Shown: piece by piece, positions 7,934-16,882 of the stretch | How positions within the stretch are numbered: the stretch's first letter is position 1 | Layout of the letters: every line of letters begins with the position of its first letter | Origin: Saccharopolyspora erythraea NRRL 2338 | GTDB lineage: Bacteria; Actinomycetota; Actinomycetes; Mycobacteriales; Pseudonocardiaceae | Assembly: GCF_000062885.1 (NCBI RefSeq) | Contig: NC_009142.1 | Span: 7,863,584-7,927,583, forward strand | Length of the DNA: 64,000 nt | Reading direction: 5' to 3' | The notes under the pieces: model-generated | Told to the model about the DNA's origin: nothing | The model's database searches: none | The model's input: the letters and a program-made list of their open reading frames with translations, nothing else | Translations under genes and position numbers: made by a program

Positions 7934-8587
7934 ATGGTGCGGGTCGTGCTGGCCGACGACGAGGCGGTGATCCGCGCGGGCGTGCGGGCGATCCTGTCGT
8001 CGGACCCGGAGATCGAGGTCGTCGCCGAGGCCGCCGACGGCCGGGCGGCCGTGGACCTGGTGCACAGGCACCGGCCGGACGTCGCGGTGCTCGACATCCG
8101 GATGCCGGTGCTGGACGGCCTGGCCGCCACCGAGCAGCTGCGCGGCACCGGCACCGCCGTGCTGATCATGACCACCTTCGACGAGGACGACTACATCACC
8201 CGCGCCCTGCACGGCGGGGCGAGCGGATTCCTGCTCAAGACCGGAGACCCGCGCGAGCTGGTGCTCGGCGTGCGGGCCGCGGCCGACGGCGGGGCGTACC
8301 TGTCGCCGCCGGTCGCCCGCAGGGTGATCCGCGACCTCGGCGGCCCGCGGCTGTCCCGCGAGGTCGCCGCGCGCAACCGGATCGAAGGGCTCAGCGAGCG
8401 GGAGCGGCAAGTGCTCGCACTGGTCGGTGCCGGCCTCTCCAACGCCGAGATCGCGCGGCGCGTCCACGTCGTGGAGGGCACGGTGAAGGCCTACGTGAGC
8501 GCGATCCTCAACCACCTCGGCTTCCGAAACCGCGTGCAGGCAGCGATCCTCGCCTACGAGGCCGGGCTCGTCGACGAGGACCGCTGA
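7934..8587 (+). CDS. NarL/FixJ family response regulator
   Basis: A 217-aa two-domain response regulator. The receiver domain has the acidic pair ADDEAV near the N-terminus, the phosphoacceptor Asp in VLDIRMPVLDG (about residue 53), and the Thr/Lys pattern MTTFDED and FLLKTGD. The LuxR-type HTH is at about 155-215 (GLSERERQVLALVGAGLSNA, EIARRVHVVEGTVK). It is the cognate partner of the upstream kinase: the genes are 8 nt apart and must form an operon. The signal and targets are unknown. Confidence 0.95.
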   Translation: MVRVVLADDEAVIRAGVRAILSSDPEIEVVAEAADGRAAVDLVHRHRPDVAVLDIRMPVLDGLAATEQLRGTGTAVLIMTTFDEDDYITRALHGGASGFLLKTGDPRELVLGVRAAADGGAYLSPPVARRVIRDLGGPRLSREVAARNRIEGLSERERQVLALVGAGLSNAEIARRVHVVEGTVKAYVSAILNHLGFRNRVQAAILAYEAGLVDEDR

Positions 8588-8595
8588 CCGGCGCG

Positions 8596-9318
8596 TCAGC
8601 GCGACGCGGCCGCCTGCCGCGAGTCCAGGGCGGTGCGGAACGCGCGGTGCGAGCGGATGCGGTGCGTCGTGGGCGTCAGCGGCCCGGTCAGCGGCATCAC
8701 CGCCGTCGCGACCAGTGCGCCGAGCAGGAAGCCCGCGATCACGTCGTGCGGGTAGTGCGCCCCGACGTACACCCGCGAGAAGCCCTCCAGCAGCGCGAGG
8801 AGGACCGCGGCCACCGCGAGCCGCCGCCACGCGAAGGCCAGCGCCACGGCCGAAGCGGCCGCGATGGCGGAGTGGTTGCTCGGCAGCGACCAGTCGCCGG
8901 GCTCCGGGCACTCGGCGAGCGTCGCCGCGATGTCGCGCACCGCGCGGCACGGGCGTTCCTGCTGCCACCACGTCTTGAGCAGCTCGCTGCCGAGGTAGGC
9001 CACCGCGGTCGCGACCGGCGCCAGCAGCGCCGCGGTCAGCTGCCGGTCGCCGCCGGCTCTGGCCCGCCACCACGTCAGGACGAACAGGCCGAGGAATATG
9101 AGGATGATCGCCTCTGTGGCGACGGGGGCCGGCGCGCGGAGCCACCCCGGCGCGTCGGCGGCCAGGTCGGTGACGGCGCGGTACCAGTGCGCGCTGACGT
9201 CCGGCACGTCCTCGATCTCGTTGACCGCCGGGTGCGGATGCGAACTCTCTGTGAACACCCGGTTGACGCTATGGATCAGGCGCAGGTGGGCACCGCGCTC
9301 TTTCGGCATCACCCGCAT
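8596..9318 (-). CDS. PAP2 family phosphatase
   Basis: A 240-aa membrane phosphatase of the type 2 phosphatidic acid phosphatase superfamily. The three catalytic motifs are visible: K-x6-RP in LKTWWQQERP, PSNH in SLPSNHSAIAA (N replacing the usual G), and SR-x5-H-x3-D in SRVYVGAHYPHD. Five to six hydrophobic helices surround them, placing the active site outside the membrane. It probably dephosphorylates an undecaprenyl or phospholipid phosphate. It converges on the response regulator gene with only 8 bp between stops. Confidence 0.9.
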   Translation of the reverse strand: MRVMPKERGAHLRLIHSVNRVFTESSHPHPAVNEIEDVPDVSAHWYRAVTDLAADAPGWLRAPAPVATEAIILIFLGLFVLTWWRARAGGDRQLTAALLAPVATAVAYLGSELLKTWWQQERPCRAVRDIAATLAECPEPGDWSLPSNHSAIAAASAVALAFAWRRLAVAAVLLALLEGFSRVYVGAHYPHDVIAGFLLGALVATAVMPLTGPLTPTTHRIRSHRAFRTALDSRQAAASR

Positions 9319-9414
9319 TGACTTTCGTCAGTCGCCGCAGTGCCCCATCCGGAGGTGTACAGGTCTGGGCCAATGAGCCAAGGTGTTGATTCGCGTTCGA
9401 AACGGGGTGATTCT

Positions 9415-10593
9415 GTGCACCAACGGACACTGCTGGCCGGAACACTGCTCGCGACGGCACTCCTGCTCACCACCTCCGCGACCGCCGGTGCGACCTCGGC
9501 GCCCGAGGACCCGGCGCCCACGCCCCCGATGGGCTGGAACAGCTGGAACAAGTTCGCCTGCGACATCGACGAGCGGCTGATCACCGAGACCGCCGACGCG
9601 ATGGTCGCGTCCGGCATGAAGGACGCCGGCTACACCTACGTCAACATCGACGACTGCTGGATGGCCCCGGAACGCGACGCCGAGGGGCGGTTGCAGGCCG
9701 ACCCGCACCGCTTCCCCTCCGGCATCAAGGCCCTCGCCGACCACGTGCACGCCAAGGGGCTGAAGCTCGGCATCTACTCGTCGGCGGGCACCAAGACGTG
9801 CCAGGGCCTGCCCGCCAGCCTCGACCACGAAGAGATCGACGCGCGGTCGTTCGCCGAGTGGGGCGTGGACTACCTCAAGTACGACAACTGCAACAACGAG
9901 GGCCGACCCGCGGTCGAGCGCTACTCCGAGATGAGCGAGGCGCTGCGCGCGACCGGCCGCCGGATCGTCTACAGCATCTGCGAGTGGGGCGAGAACGACC
10001 CGTGGAACCGGGGCCGCGACGTCGGCGGGCACCTGTGGCGCACGACCGGTGACATCAGCGACTCGTGGTCCAGCATGACGAGCCTGCTGGACCAGCAGGT
10101 CGGCATCGAGCAGCACTCCGGGCCCGGCGGCTGGAACGACCCGGACATGCTGGAGGTCGGCAACGGCGGCATGACCGACACCGAGTACCGCGCCCACTTC
10201 TCGCTGTGGGCGCTGCTGAACGCCCCGCTGCTGGCGGGCAACGACCTCCGGTCGATGGACGAGCCCACCGCGCGGATCCTGCTCAACCCCGAGCTCATCG
10301 CGATCAACCAGGACTGGGGCGGCAAGCAGGGGTACCGGGTTCGCGACGACGGCGAGACCGAGGTGTGGGCCAAGCCCGTGTCGGACGGTTCGGTCGCGGT
10401 CGTGCTTTTCAACCGGGACGGCCAGGAGCGGCGGATCAGCGCCACCACCGAGGAGGTCGGCCTGCCCGGCGCCGACCGGTACCGGGTGCGCGACCTGTGG
10501 ACCGGTGATGAGAGCCAGAACGACGGCGAGTTGGGCGCGTCGGTCCCGTCGCACGGAGCCGTGGCGTACCGCGTGTGGGCGGGCGACGCCTGA
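9415..10593 (+). CDS. Secreted GH27 alpha-galactosidase
   Basis: A 392-aa secreted glycoside hydrolase family 27 enzyme that releases terminal alpha-galactosyl (or related) residues. A signal peptide covers about residues 1-29 (TLLAGTLLATALLLTTSATA). The barrel starts TPPMGWNSWNKFACDID. The nucleophile is Asp157 in YLKYDNCN, and the likely acid/base is Asp213 in LWRTTGDISDSW. A C-terminal beta-sandwich closes the protein. I chose the GTG at 9415, where a GGGG site precedes and the signal peptide begins properly. The GH84 gene follows 17 nt later, so the two form a secreted sugar-degrading operon. Confidence 0.93.
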   Translation: MHQRTLLAGTLLATALLLTTSATAGATSAPEDPAPTPPMGWNSWNKFACDIDERLITETADAMVASGMKDAGYTYVNIDDCWMAPERDAEGRLQADPHRFPSGIKALADHVHAKGLKLGIYSSAGTKTCQGLPASLDHEEIDARSFAEWGVDYLKYDNCNNEGRPAVERYSEMSEALRATGRRIVYSICEWGENDPWNRGRDVGGHLWRTTGDISDSWSSMTSLLDQQVGIEQHSGPGGWNDPDMLEVGNGGMTDTEYRAHFSLWALLNAPLLAGNDLRSMDEPTARILLNPELIAINQDWGGKQGYRVRDDGETEVWAKPVSDGSVAVVLFNRDGQERRISATTEEVGLPGADRYRVRDLWTGDESQNDGELGASVPSHGAVAYRVWAGDA

Positions 10594-10610
10594 TGCGCAG
10601 AGGAGGAGCA

Positions 10611-12563
10611 GTGACCAGAGCGCACACCCGCGTTCTCAGCCTCGCCGGAGCCGTGCTGCTCGCGGCGGCGACCGCGACCGGAGCGGCATCGGCCGCCGCA
10701 CCGGCGCCGCCCCCGGTGCAGGCGGCACCGGACCGGGTACCGCAGGTGACGCCGCAGCCGCAGCAGATCCGGCCGCTCGGCGCCGATGTCGCGGTGCCCG
10801 GCCGCGTCACCGTCGTGGTGGACCGCGAGGTCGACCAGCCGACGCGCGACCTGCTGGCCGGGACCTTCCGGGCCGCGGGCGCGCAACAGGTCGACGTGGT
10901 CGAGGCGGGCGGTCCCGCACCGGGCGGGCTCACCGTCCGGGTCGGCGCGCTGACCACCGACGACGTCGCCAGGGGCCTGCGCGACGCCGGTGTCGAGGTG
11001 CCGCCGGACCTGCCCGCCGAGGGCTACGCCCTGGCTGCCACCGGACGCACCGTCGTGCTCGGCGGCGTGGACGGCGACGGCGTCTTCTACGCGGCGAAGA
11101 CGCTGAGCCGGCTGGCGCGCCCCGGCTCCGTCGCGGGCACCGCCGTCGTCGACCACCCGCTGATGCCGCTGCGGGGCGCGATCGAAGGCTTCTACGGCAG
11201 TCCCTGGACCCATCAGGAACGGCTGGACCAGCTCGCGTTCTACAGCGACCTGAAGCTCAACACCTACGTCTACGCCCCGAAGGACGACCCGTACCACCGC
11301 GAGAAGTGGCGCGACCCGTACCCGCCCGACAAGCTCGCCGAGCTGGACGAGCTGGTCGACCAGGGCTCGCGCGGCCACGTCCGGTTCACCTTCGCGCTCT
11401 CCCCGGGACTGTCCATCTGCTACAGCAGCGAGGACGACTGGAAGGCGCTCACCGCCAAGCTCCAGGCGATGTACGACCTCGGCGTGCGCGCGTTCTCCCT
11501 GCCGCTGGACGACATCGACTACACGAAGTGGAACTGCGCGGGCGATGAGCAGAAGTACGGGGCGCCGTCGCAGCAGAGCGCGGGACAGGCCCAAGTGGAC
11601 CTGTTGAACCGGCTGCAGAAGGAGTTCATCGACAGCCACGAGGGCGCCAGGCCGTTGCAGACGGTGCCCACGGAGTACTCCGACACCGAGGACAGCCCGT
11701 ACAAGCGCACCATCCGCGAGCAGCTCGACAAGCGCGTCGAGATGATGTGGACCGGCGTCGGGGTGATCCCGGTCGAGATCACCGTGGAGCAGGCGCAGCA
11801 GGCCGCGCGGGTGTGGGGCCGCAAGGTCTTCGTCTGGGACAACTACCCGGTCAACGACTTCGACGCCACCGAGGGCAGGTTGCTGCTCGCCCCGTACGCC
11901 GAGCGCGAGCCCGGCCTGCACGGCCAGCTCTCCGGGATCGTGCTCAACCCGATGAACCAGGCTTCGGCGAGCAAGGTCGCCGAGTTCGGCGCCGCCGACT
12001 TCACCTGGAACGACACCGCCTACGACCCGCTGCGCGCCTGGCGCGAGTCCGCTCGGTACCTCGCCGGAGGCGACGGCCGGACGGCGGAGGCGTTGCTGGC
12101 GTTCTTCGACCTGGAGCACCTGGCCCCGACCGGCGACGGAGTCGCGTGGCAACCGCAGGCGCCGGAGCTCGCGCGGCGGCTGGCGGAGTTCCGGGCCGCG
12201 TGGGAGTCGGGCGACAAGGCCGGGGCGCTGGTCGCGCTGCGGCCCTACGCGGCGCTGATCGCCAACGCGCCGGAGCGGATCAGGGCGGGCGTGGCCGACG
12301 AGGCTTTCGCGTCCGACGCCGCGCCCTGGCTGGACGCGACCGACCTGCTCGGCGACGCGCTGGTGCTCACCGCGGACGGGCTGAAGGCCCGGATCGACGG
12401 GAACGAGCAGGACGCCCGTGCGAAGTTCGCCGAAGCCGCGGAGCTCCAGCGCCGGGCCGGGGAGATCCACACCGTTCCGGGTGAGACGCGACCGCAGGGC
12501 CCGGTGCGGGTCGGGGACGGCGTGCTCGACGTCTTCCTCGGGGAGGCACCGGAACTGCGGTGA
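10611..12563 (+). CDS. Secreted GH84 beta-N-acetylglucosaminidase
   Basis: A 650-aa secreted protein of glycoside hydrolase family 84 (O-GlcNAcase/hyaluronidase-type NAGase). A signal peptide covers about residues 1-30. An N-terminal GH20-like domain 2 comes first, then the catalytic barrel starting RGAIEGFYGSPW. The two catalytic aspartates are Asp300-Asp301 in LPLDDIDYTKW. A helical region completes the C-terminus. A strong AGGAGGAG site sets the GTG at 10611. It is in one operon with the GH27 enzyme. It should cleave terminal beta-GlcNAc from glycans outside the cell by substrate-assisted catalysis. Confidence 0.92.
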   Translation: MTRAHTRVLSLAGAVLLAAATATGAASAAAPAPPPVQAAPDRVPQVTPQPQQIRPLGADVAVPGRVTVVVDREVDQPTRDLLAGTFRAAGAQQVDVVEAGGPAPGGLTVRVGALTTDDVARGLRDAGVEVPPDLPAEGYALAATGRTVVLGGVDGDGVFYAAKTLSRLARPGSVAGTAVVDHPLMPLRGAIEGFYGSPWTHQERLDQLAFYSDLKLNTYVYAPKDDPYHREKWRDPYPPDKLAELDELVDQGSRGHVRFTFALSPGLSICYSSEDDWKALTAKLQAMYDLGVRAFSLPLDDIDYTKWNCAGDEQKYGAPSQQSAGQAQVDLLNRLQKEFIDSHEGARPLQTVPTEYSDTEDSPYKRTIREQLDKRVEMMWTGVGVIPVEITVEQAQQAARVWGRKVFVWDNYPVNDFDATEGRLLLAPYAEREPGLHGQLSGIVLNPMNQASASKVAEFGAADFTWNDTAYDPLRAWRESARYLAGGDGRTAEALLAFFDLEHLAPTGDGVAWQPQAPELARRLAEFRAAWESGDKAGALVALRPYAALIANAPERIRAGVADEAFASDAAPWLDATDLLGDALVLTADGLKARIDGNEQDARAKFAEAAELQRRAGEIHTVPGETRPQGPVRVGDGVLDVFLGEAPELR

Positions 12564-12656
12564 AGCGGGCGGATTCCGTTCCTCCGCAGGTGTGTGGAGG
12601 GCGGGGCCGCCGCTAACGTCAGCGGCGACACCGTTCTCGCCACGAGAGGTCACGCC

Positions 12657-13226
12657 GTGCGAATCCGCTCACTCCTGCTCACCGCCGCCGCCGTCGCCGC
12701 TCTCACCGGCGGGACGGCGGCGGCGTCACCGGCCACCGACGCCTCCCTGGTCCCGCTGGTGGAGACCGCCGCGCAACGGGTCGCCACCGCCGACCAGGTC
12801 GCCGCCGCCAAGTGGGGGACCGACCAGCCCATCGACGACCCCGCCCGCGAGCAGCAGGTGCTCGACGCGATGTCGGCCAAGGCCACCGGGATGGGCATCG
12901 ACCCCGAGGTGGTCGAGCGGATCTTCCGCGACCAGATCGAGGCGAACAAGCTCGTGCAGCACGGGCTGCACGCGTACTGGGCGGCCAACCCCGCCGCGCG
13001 GCCCACCGAGCGGCCCGACCTCGGCGAGATCCGGCCGGTCATCGACCGCCTGAACAACGAGCTGCTGGAGCACATCCGCGACTCCGCCCCGCTGCGCGAG
13101 CACCCGTCCTGCGGCCCCCGGCTCACCGGGGCGTACCTGACCGTCGGCCACGAGATGCGGCTCGACGCCCTGCACGGCACCGCCGTCGGACGCGCCCTGC
13201 CCTCGGTGTGCGAAGCGCGCCGATGA
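12657..13226 (+). CDS. Secreted chorismate mutase (AroQ gamma type)
   Basis: A 189-aa exported protein of the periplasmic chorismate mutase family (*MtCM-like). A signal peptide covers about residues 1-24. The AroQ helix follows: LVPLVETAAQRVATADQVAA, AAKWGTDQPIDDPAREQQV, then IFRDQIEANKLVQHGLHAYW. Residues of the known active site pattern (R, K, Q/E) are present. Two Cys near the end (SCGPRL and SVCEA) could form a disulfide as in the mycobacterial enzyme. The GTG start has GAGAGGT upstream. The role of exported chorismate mutases is unclear. Confidence 0.85.
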   Translation: MRIRSLLLTAAAVAALTGGTAAASPATDASLVPLVETAAQRVATADQVAAAKWGTDQPIDDPAREQQVLDAMSAKATGMGIDPEVVERIFRDQIEANKLVQHGLHAYWAANPAARPTERPDLGEIRPVIDRLNNELLEHIRDSAPLREHPSCGPRLTGAYLTVGHEMRLDALHGTAVGRALPSVCEARR

Positions 13227-13309
13227 TCTTCGACGCGACGCAGCCACCGGAGCCAGAGGCGTATTGGGGTCCGCCACGCGAGGTGGGTTCGAACACGGGC
13301 TCTGCGGTT

Positions 13310-13328
13310 CCTGGGTATGACGCACCCA
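13310..13328. promoter_or_regulatory. Operator copy 1, upstream of the SDR gene
   Basis: The dyad CCTGGGT-ATGACGC-ACCCA lies 60 bp upstream of the SDR start. A near-identical sequence lies at 15366-15386 in the AKR/regulator divergent gap. The shared sequence CCTGGGTRTGACGCACCCA suggests one regulator, most likely the MmyB-type protein at 15431. Confidence 0.65.
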
Positions 13329-13388
13329 TCCTGAACAGCGCGGTTCTTCCTAGCCTGAGGTGATCGCAACCATCGCAGGAAGGTCCTC

Positions 13389-14210
13389 ATGTCCGTCTGG
13401 TTCATCACCGGTGCTTCCCGCGGCCTGGGTCTGGAAATCGCGCGGGCCGCGCTCGAACGCGGCGACCAGGTCGCCGCGACCTCGCGGGACCCGCGCACCA
13501 TCCCGCTGCCCGACCAGGAGGTGTTGGCCAAGCTCGCCCTCGACGTCACCGACCACGCGCAGGTCGAGCAGGCCGTCGAAGCAGCCACCGCGGCCTTCGG
13601 CCGTGTCGACGTCCTGGTGAACAACGCCGGCTACGGATTGTTCGGCGCCGTCGAGGAGGTCTCCGACACCGAGGTGCGGACGCTGTTCGACACCAACGTG
13701 TTCGGCCTGCTCGCGGTGACCCGCGCCGTCGTGCGCGGCATGCGGGAGCGGCGGTCGGGCCGCGTCGTCAACATCGGCTCCATCGGCGGCTTCACGACCC
13801 AGGCCGGCTCCGGCGCCTACGCGGCGACGAAGTTCGCCGTGGAGGGCGTTTCCGAAGCGCTGCGCGCCGAGCTCGAACCGCTCGGAATCGCCGTCACGGT
13901 CGTGGAACCGGGCGCGTTCCGCACCGATTTCCTCGCAGGCACCAGCATCCGGCAGGCGCGGCACGTCATCGACGACTACCGCGCGACCGCCGGCGCCCGC
14001 CGACAAGCGATCGGGCAGAACCACGGTAGGCAGGCAGGCGACCCCGCCAAGGCCGCCGCGGCGATCGCCGACCTCGCCCACTGCCCGCGGCCGCCCGTAC
14101 GCCTCCAGCTCGGGCCGGACGCGGTCGCCAAGGTGGAGGCCAAACTCGACCACGTGCGCACCGAATTGGAAGCGTGGCGCAAGGTTTCGGAGTCCACCGA
14201 CCACGACTGA
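13389..14210 (+). CDS. Short-chain dehydrogenase/reductase
   Basis: A 273-aa classical SDR oxidoreductase. The cofactor motif TGASRGLG is at residues 7-14, NNAG at about 78-81, and the catalytic Ser and YxxxK in VNIGSIGG and AYAATKFAV. Arg at the end of strand 2 (TSRDPR) suggests NADP(H). The substrate is unknown. An AGGAAGG ribosome-binding site supports the ATG. It converges on an aldo/keto reductase, and both genes have access to the same dyad, so they are probably co-regulated. Confidence 0.92.
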   Translation: MSVWFITGASRGLGLEIARAALERGDQVAATSRDPRTIPLPDQEVLAKLALDVTDHAQVEQAVEAATAAFGRVDVLVNNAGYGLFGAVEEVSDTEVRTLFDTNVFGLLAVTRAVVRGMRERRSGRVVNIGSIGGFTTQAGSGAYAATKFAVEGVSEALRAELEPLGIAVTVVEPGAFRTDFLAGTSIRQARHVIDDYRATAGARRQAIGQNHGRQAGDPAKAAAAIADLAHCPRPPVRLQLGPDAVAKVEAKLDHVRTELEAWRKVSESTDHD

Positions 14211-14236
14211 CACCTCAGTGGACGGACCCGGTCGGA

Positions 14237-14266
14237 CCTGCGGGGGTGTGGCGGGTCCCCCGCAGG
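14237..14266. terminator. Hairpin terminator between convergent genes
   Basis: CCTGCGGGGG and CCCCCGCAGG form a perfect 10-bp stem with a 10-nt loop between the SDR stop and the AKR stop. Confidence 0.75.
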
Positions 14267-14274
14267 CCAGCGGG

Positions 14275-15279
14275 TCACTCCCGTCCGGCCGAGACGAAGC
14301 TGATGTCGGCGTAGCGGGTGCCGTGCACCTGCTCCGCGATCGGCTCCAGCTCCGCCAGGTCCTCAGTGGACAGATCGAGGCCGAGCGCCGCCACGTTCTC
14401 GTCGAGCCGCGCCCGGCGCCGGGTGCCCGGGATCGGGACGACACCGAGGCCGTGGACCCGGCCCCGCGCGTGGACCCAGCCCAGCGCCACCTGCGCCATG
14501 GTCACGCCGTGCCGCTCCGCGATCCGGCGGATCGGCTCCAGCAGCGTGACGTTGTGACCGGCGTTGTCCCCGGTGTACTGCGGGAAGACCTCGCGCACGT
14601 CGCCGTCCCCGAGCTTCGCGGCGTCGCTGAACGCACCGGTCAGGAACCCGCGCCCCAGCGGCGAGTACGGCACGAAGCCGACACCCAGCTCCGCCGCCGC
14701 GGGCACCACCGCGTTCTCGACGTCGCGGTTGAACACCGACCACTCGCTCTGCACCGCCGCGATCGGGTGCACCGCCGACGCCGCCCGCAGCTCGCCCGCG
14801 GTCACCTCCGACAGTCCCAGGTGGCGCACCTTGCCCGCCTGGACCAGCTCGGCCATCGCACCGACGGTCTCCTCGATCGGCACCGAAAGGTCCCGGCGGT
14901 GCATGTAGTACAGGTCGATCACCTCGACGTCCAGCCTGCGCAGGCTCGCCTCCGCGGCGCTGCGCACGTACTCGGCGTCACCGCGCATCTCCCGCCTGCC
15001 GGGGTCGGCCGGGTCGCGGACGATGCCGAACTTGGTCGCCAGCGTCACCTCGTCGCGGTGCGCGCGCACGAACGGCGACAGGAACTCCTCGTTGGCGCCC
15101 ATGCCGTACATGTCGGCGGTGTCGAACAGGGTCACGCCCCGCTCCAGGGCGTGCTCCAGCGTGCGGCGCGCCTCGTCCTGGTCGGTCGGCCCGTAGAACT
15201 CGCTCATGCCCATGCAGCCGAGTCCCTGCGCGCCCACCACCGGGCCGCGGACACCCAGCCTCACCTGCTTGTCGTTCAT
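14275..15279 (-). CDS. Aldo/keto reductase
   Basis: A 334-aa (alpha/beta)8-barrel aldo/keto reductase of the YhdN/AKR13-like group. The catalytic tetrad is visible: Asp and Tyr in LFDTADMYGMGANEE, Lys in TLATKFGIV, and His in IDLYYMHRRD. The NADPH phosphate site is in GVVPIPGTRRRARLDEN. It reduces an aldehyde or ketone that cannot be named from sequence. It is divergent from the MmyB-type regulator gene, with the 21-bp dyad in between. Confidence 0.93.
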   Translation of the reverse strand: MNDKQVRLGVRGPVVGAQGLGCMGMSEFYGPTDQDEARRTLEHALERGVTLFDTADMYGMGANEEFLSPFVRAHRDEVTLATKFGIVRDPADPGRREMRGDAEYVRSAAEASLRRLDVEVIDLYYMHRRDLSVPIEETVGAMAELVQAGKVRHLGLSEVTAGELRAASAVHPIAAVQSEWSVFNRDVENAVVPAAAELGVGFVPYSPLGRGFLTGAFSDAAKLGDGDVREVFPQYTGDNAGHNVTLLEPIRRIAERHGVTMAQVALGWVHARGRVHGLGVVPIPGTRRRARLDENVAALGLDLSTEDLAELEPIAEQVHGTRYADISFVSAGRE

Positions 15280-15365
15280 CTCGTCCCTTCCGTCGGCCGT
15301 ACCTCACCGAGCATGGGCGGCGCCGCGGGTTCCGGGCAGGTCGCGTTCTTCCTGGACGCGGGCTT

Positions 15366-15386
15366 CCTGGGTGTGACGCACCCAGG
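15366..15386. promoter_or_regulatory. Operator copy 2, AKR/regulator divergent gap
   Basis: A perfect 8-bp dyad, CCTGGGTG and CACCCAGG around TGACG. It sits 87 bp from the AKR start and 45 bp from the regulator start. It matches the site at 13310-13328 in 18 of 19 positions. Confidence 0.7.
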
Positions 15387-15430
15387 CGAAGCGGGGCCCC
15401 GGGGCGCGCGGCTGTGCCAACATCGGTGGT

Positions 15431-16292
15431 GTGGGCAGCAAGAACGAGCTCGGCAACTTCCTGAAGGCGTGCCGCGACCGGCGCAAACCGGAAGAACTCG
15501 GCATTCCGGCCGGTGGTGGCGTGCGCAGGACCCCGGGACTGCGCCGCGAGGAGGTCGCGGCCGCGGCCGGGATCAGCATGGACTACTACACGCGGCTCGA
15601 ACAGGGGCGCGAACGGCACCCGAGCGACTCGGTGCTGGAGGCGCTGGCCCGCGTGCTTGCGCCTGGCGCAGGCCGAGCGGCAGCACCTGCACAACCTCGC
15701 CAGGCACGCCGCGCACCCGCACCGCGGAAAGTCCGCGCCCGAGCCGGAGCCGGTGCGGCCCACCGTGCTGCGGCTGCTCGAACAGCTCGGCGAGTCGCCC
15801 GCATACGTGCTGAACCGGGCCAACCGCATGGTCGCGGCGAACCCGTCGGGGCTGGCCCTGCTGGTCGGGATCGACCAGTGGGAGCCCGAGCGCCGCAACT
15901 CGCTGCGCTACCTGTTCCTGCACCCCAGCGCGCGCACCCTGTTCGTGCGGTGGCGCCAGGTCGCGCAGGAGTCCGTCGCGCACCTGCGCTCGACCTTCGG
16001 CGACAACCCGTGCGACCGGGAGCTCACCGCCCTCGTCGAGGAGCTCTCCAGCAGGAGCGAGGAGTTCGACGCGATGTGGCGGCGAAACCTCGTGCAGCCC
16101 AAGTCCGGCGGGGTGAAGTCGTTCAACCATCCCGCCGTGGGCCGCATGGACCTCGCCTACGAGGCGCTCGACGTCAGCGGCGCGCCGCAGCGGATCGTGG
16201 TCTACCAGGCCCCGCCGGGCTCGCCCGACGAGGACGCCATGCGCCTGCTGGCCCACGTCGCCCGAGAGCAGCGCACCGAGGTCACGTCCTGA
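15431..16292 (+). pseudogene. MmyB-like HTH regulator with a +1 frameshift
   Basis: The N-terminal HTH domain (RRTPGLRREEVAAAAGISMD, YYTRLEQGRE) reads from the GTG at 15431 to LEALARVL. The rest of the protein (RLAQAERQHLHNLARHAA through the MmyB domain AYVLNRANRMVAANPSGLAL) reads in another frame to 16292. One extra T in the pair at 15657-15658 causes the shift; removing it restores a normal protein of about 286 aa. It could be a true mutation or a sequencing error. The intact family regulates neighbouring oxidoreductases, here SDR and AKR. Confidence 0.8.
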
Positions 16293-16377
16293 AAACCGGT
16301 GGCCCGCCGGCCGCCGCCATGCCATGTTCGACGTCGTAGACAAGCGCGGTCGCATGCCGCCGCCCCAGGAGGTTCGC

Positions 16378-16584
16378 ATGGCAGAAGTACCGGAGCAGAC
16401 GAGCCGACCTGACGACGAGCAGACGAGCGGGCCTGACGACCTGAAGCGCCGGATGCGCGAGGCCCTGGAACGCAAGAACGGCCGCACCAAGGCCGGCGAG
16501 GCGCACCAGGACCGCCGTTCGAAGGCCGACGCCGCTCACAACCGCGCGGGGCAGAAGCGCACCTTCCGCCGCAAGTCCGGCTGA
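16378..16584 (+). CDS. DUF5302 family protein
   Basis: A 68-aa highly charged small protein. The C-terminal half has the DUF5302 pattern LKRRMREALERKNG, then an AHNRAGQKRTFRRKSG ending. The AGGAGG site just upstream fixes the ATG at 16378; the frame is open further upstream without a signal. It is basic, predicted helical and cytoplasmic; the function is unknown. Such proteins are widespread in actinobacteria. A very strong terminator follows. Confidence 0.85.
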   Translation: MAEVPEQTSRPDDEQTSGPDDLKRRMREALERKNGRTKAGEAHQDRRSKADAAHNRAGQKRTFRRKSG

Positions 16585-16632
16585 ACGAGGAGCCCCCGGG
16601 GGGGGTGGGTTCCCCCTTCCGGGCCGGGATGA

Positions 16633-16672
16633 CGAATCGCCGCTGCGTCCGCACGGACGCAGCGGCGATTCG
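16633..16672. terminator. Strong hairpin terminator (19-bp perfect stem)
   Basis: Two 19-nt perfect complementary arms (16633-16651 and 16654-16672) are separated by a 2-nt loop. It follows the DUF5302 gene and probably also insulates the FKBP gene. Confidence 0.85.
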
Positions 16673-16882
16673 CACCCCCTGGCTGCGGTTTCCGGGCGGA
16701 GTCAGGTCCGCACCGGAGTTTTCAAAGTGTATCGCCTGGTGCTTAATAACAACCAGAGTCGTGCTGGTGCGGAAGCGCCGCGAGGCGGTGTGAGCGCGGT
16801 GACCGGCGGGTGCGCGGTTACGGTGAACGCCACTACGCGGAACCTGTCGATCGTCTGGCAGGGCCAGGAAGGAACGCAGCGG

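Noticed and set aside
9969-12653. An 894-codon open frame antisense to the GH27/GH84 genes
   Set aside because: GC-rich DNA leaves the antisense frame open. It is rich in Arg, Pro and Gly, has no motif and no start signal, and the plus strand holds two clear enzymes.
16720-16800. A riboswitch or other structured leader before the FKBP gene
   Set aside because: The AT-richer stretch has no known riboswitch pattern and is better read as a promoter region.
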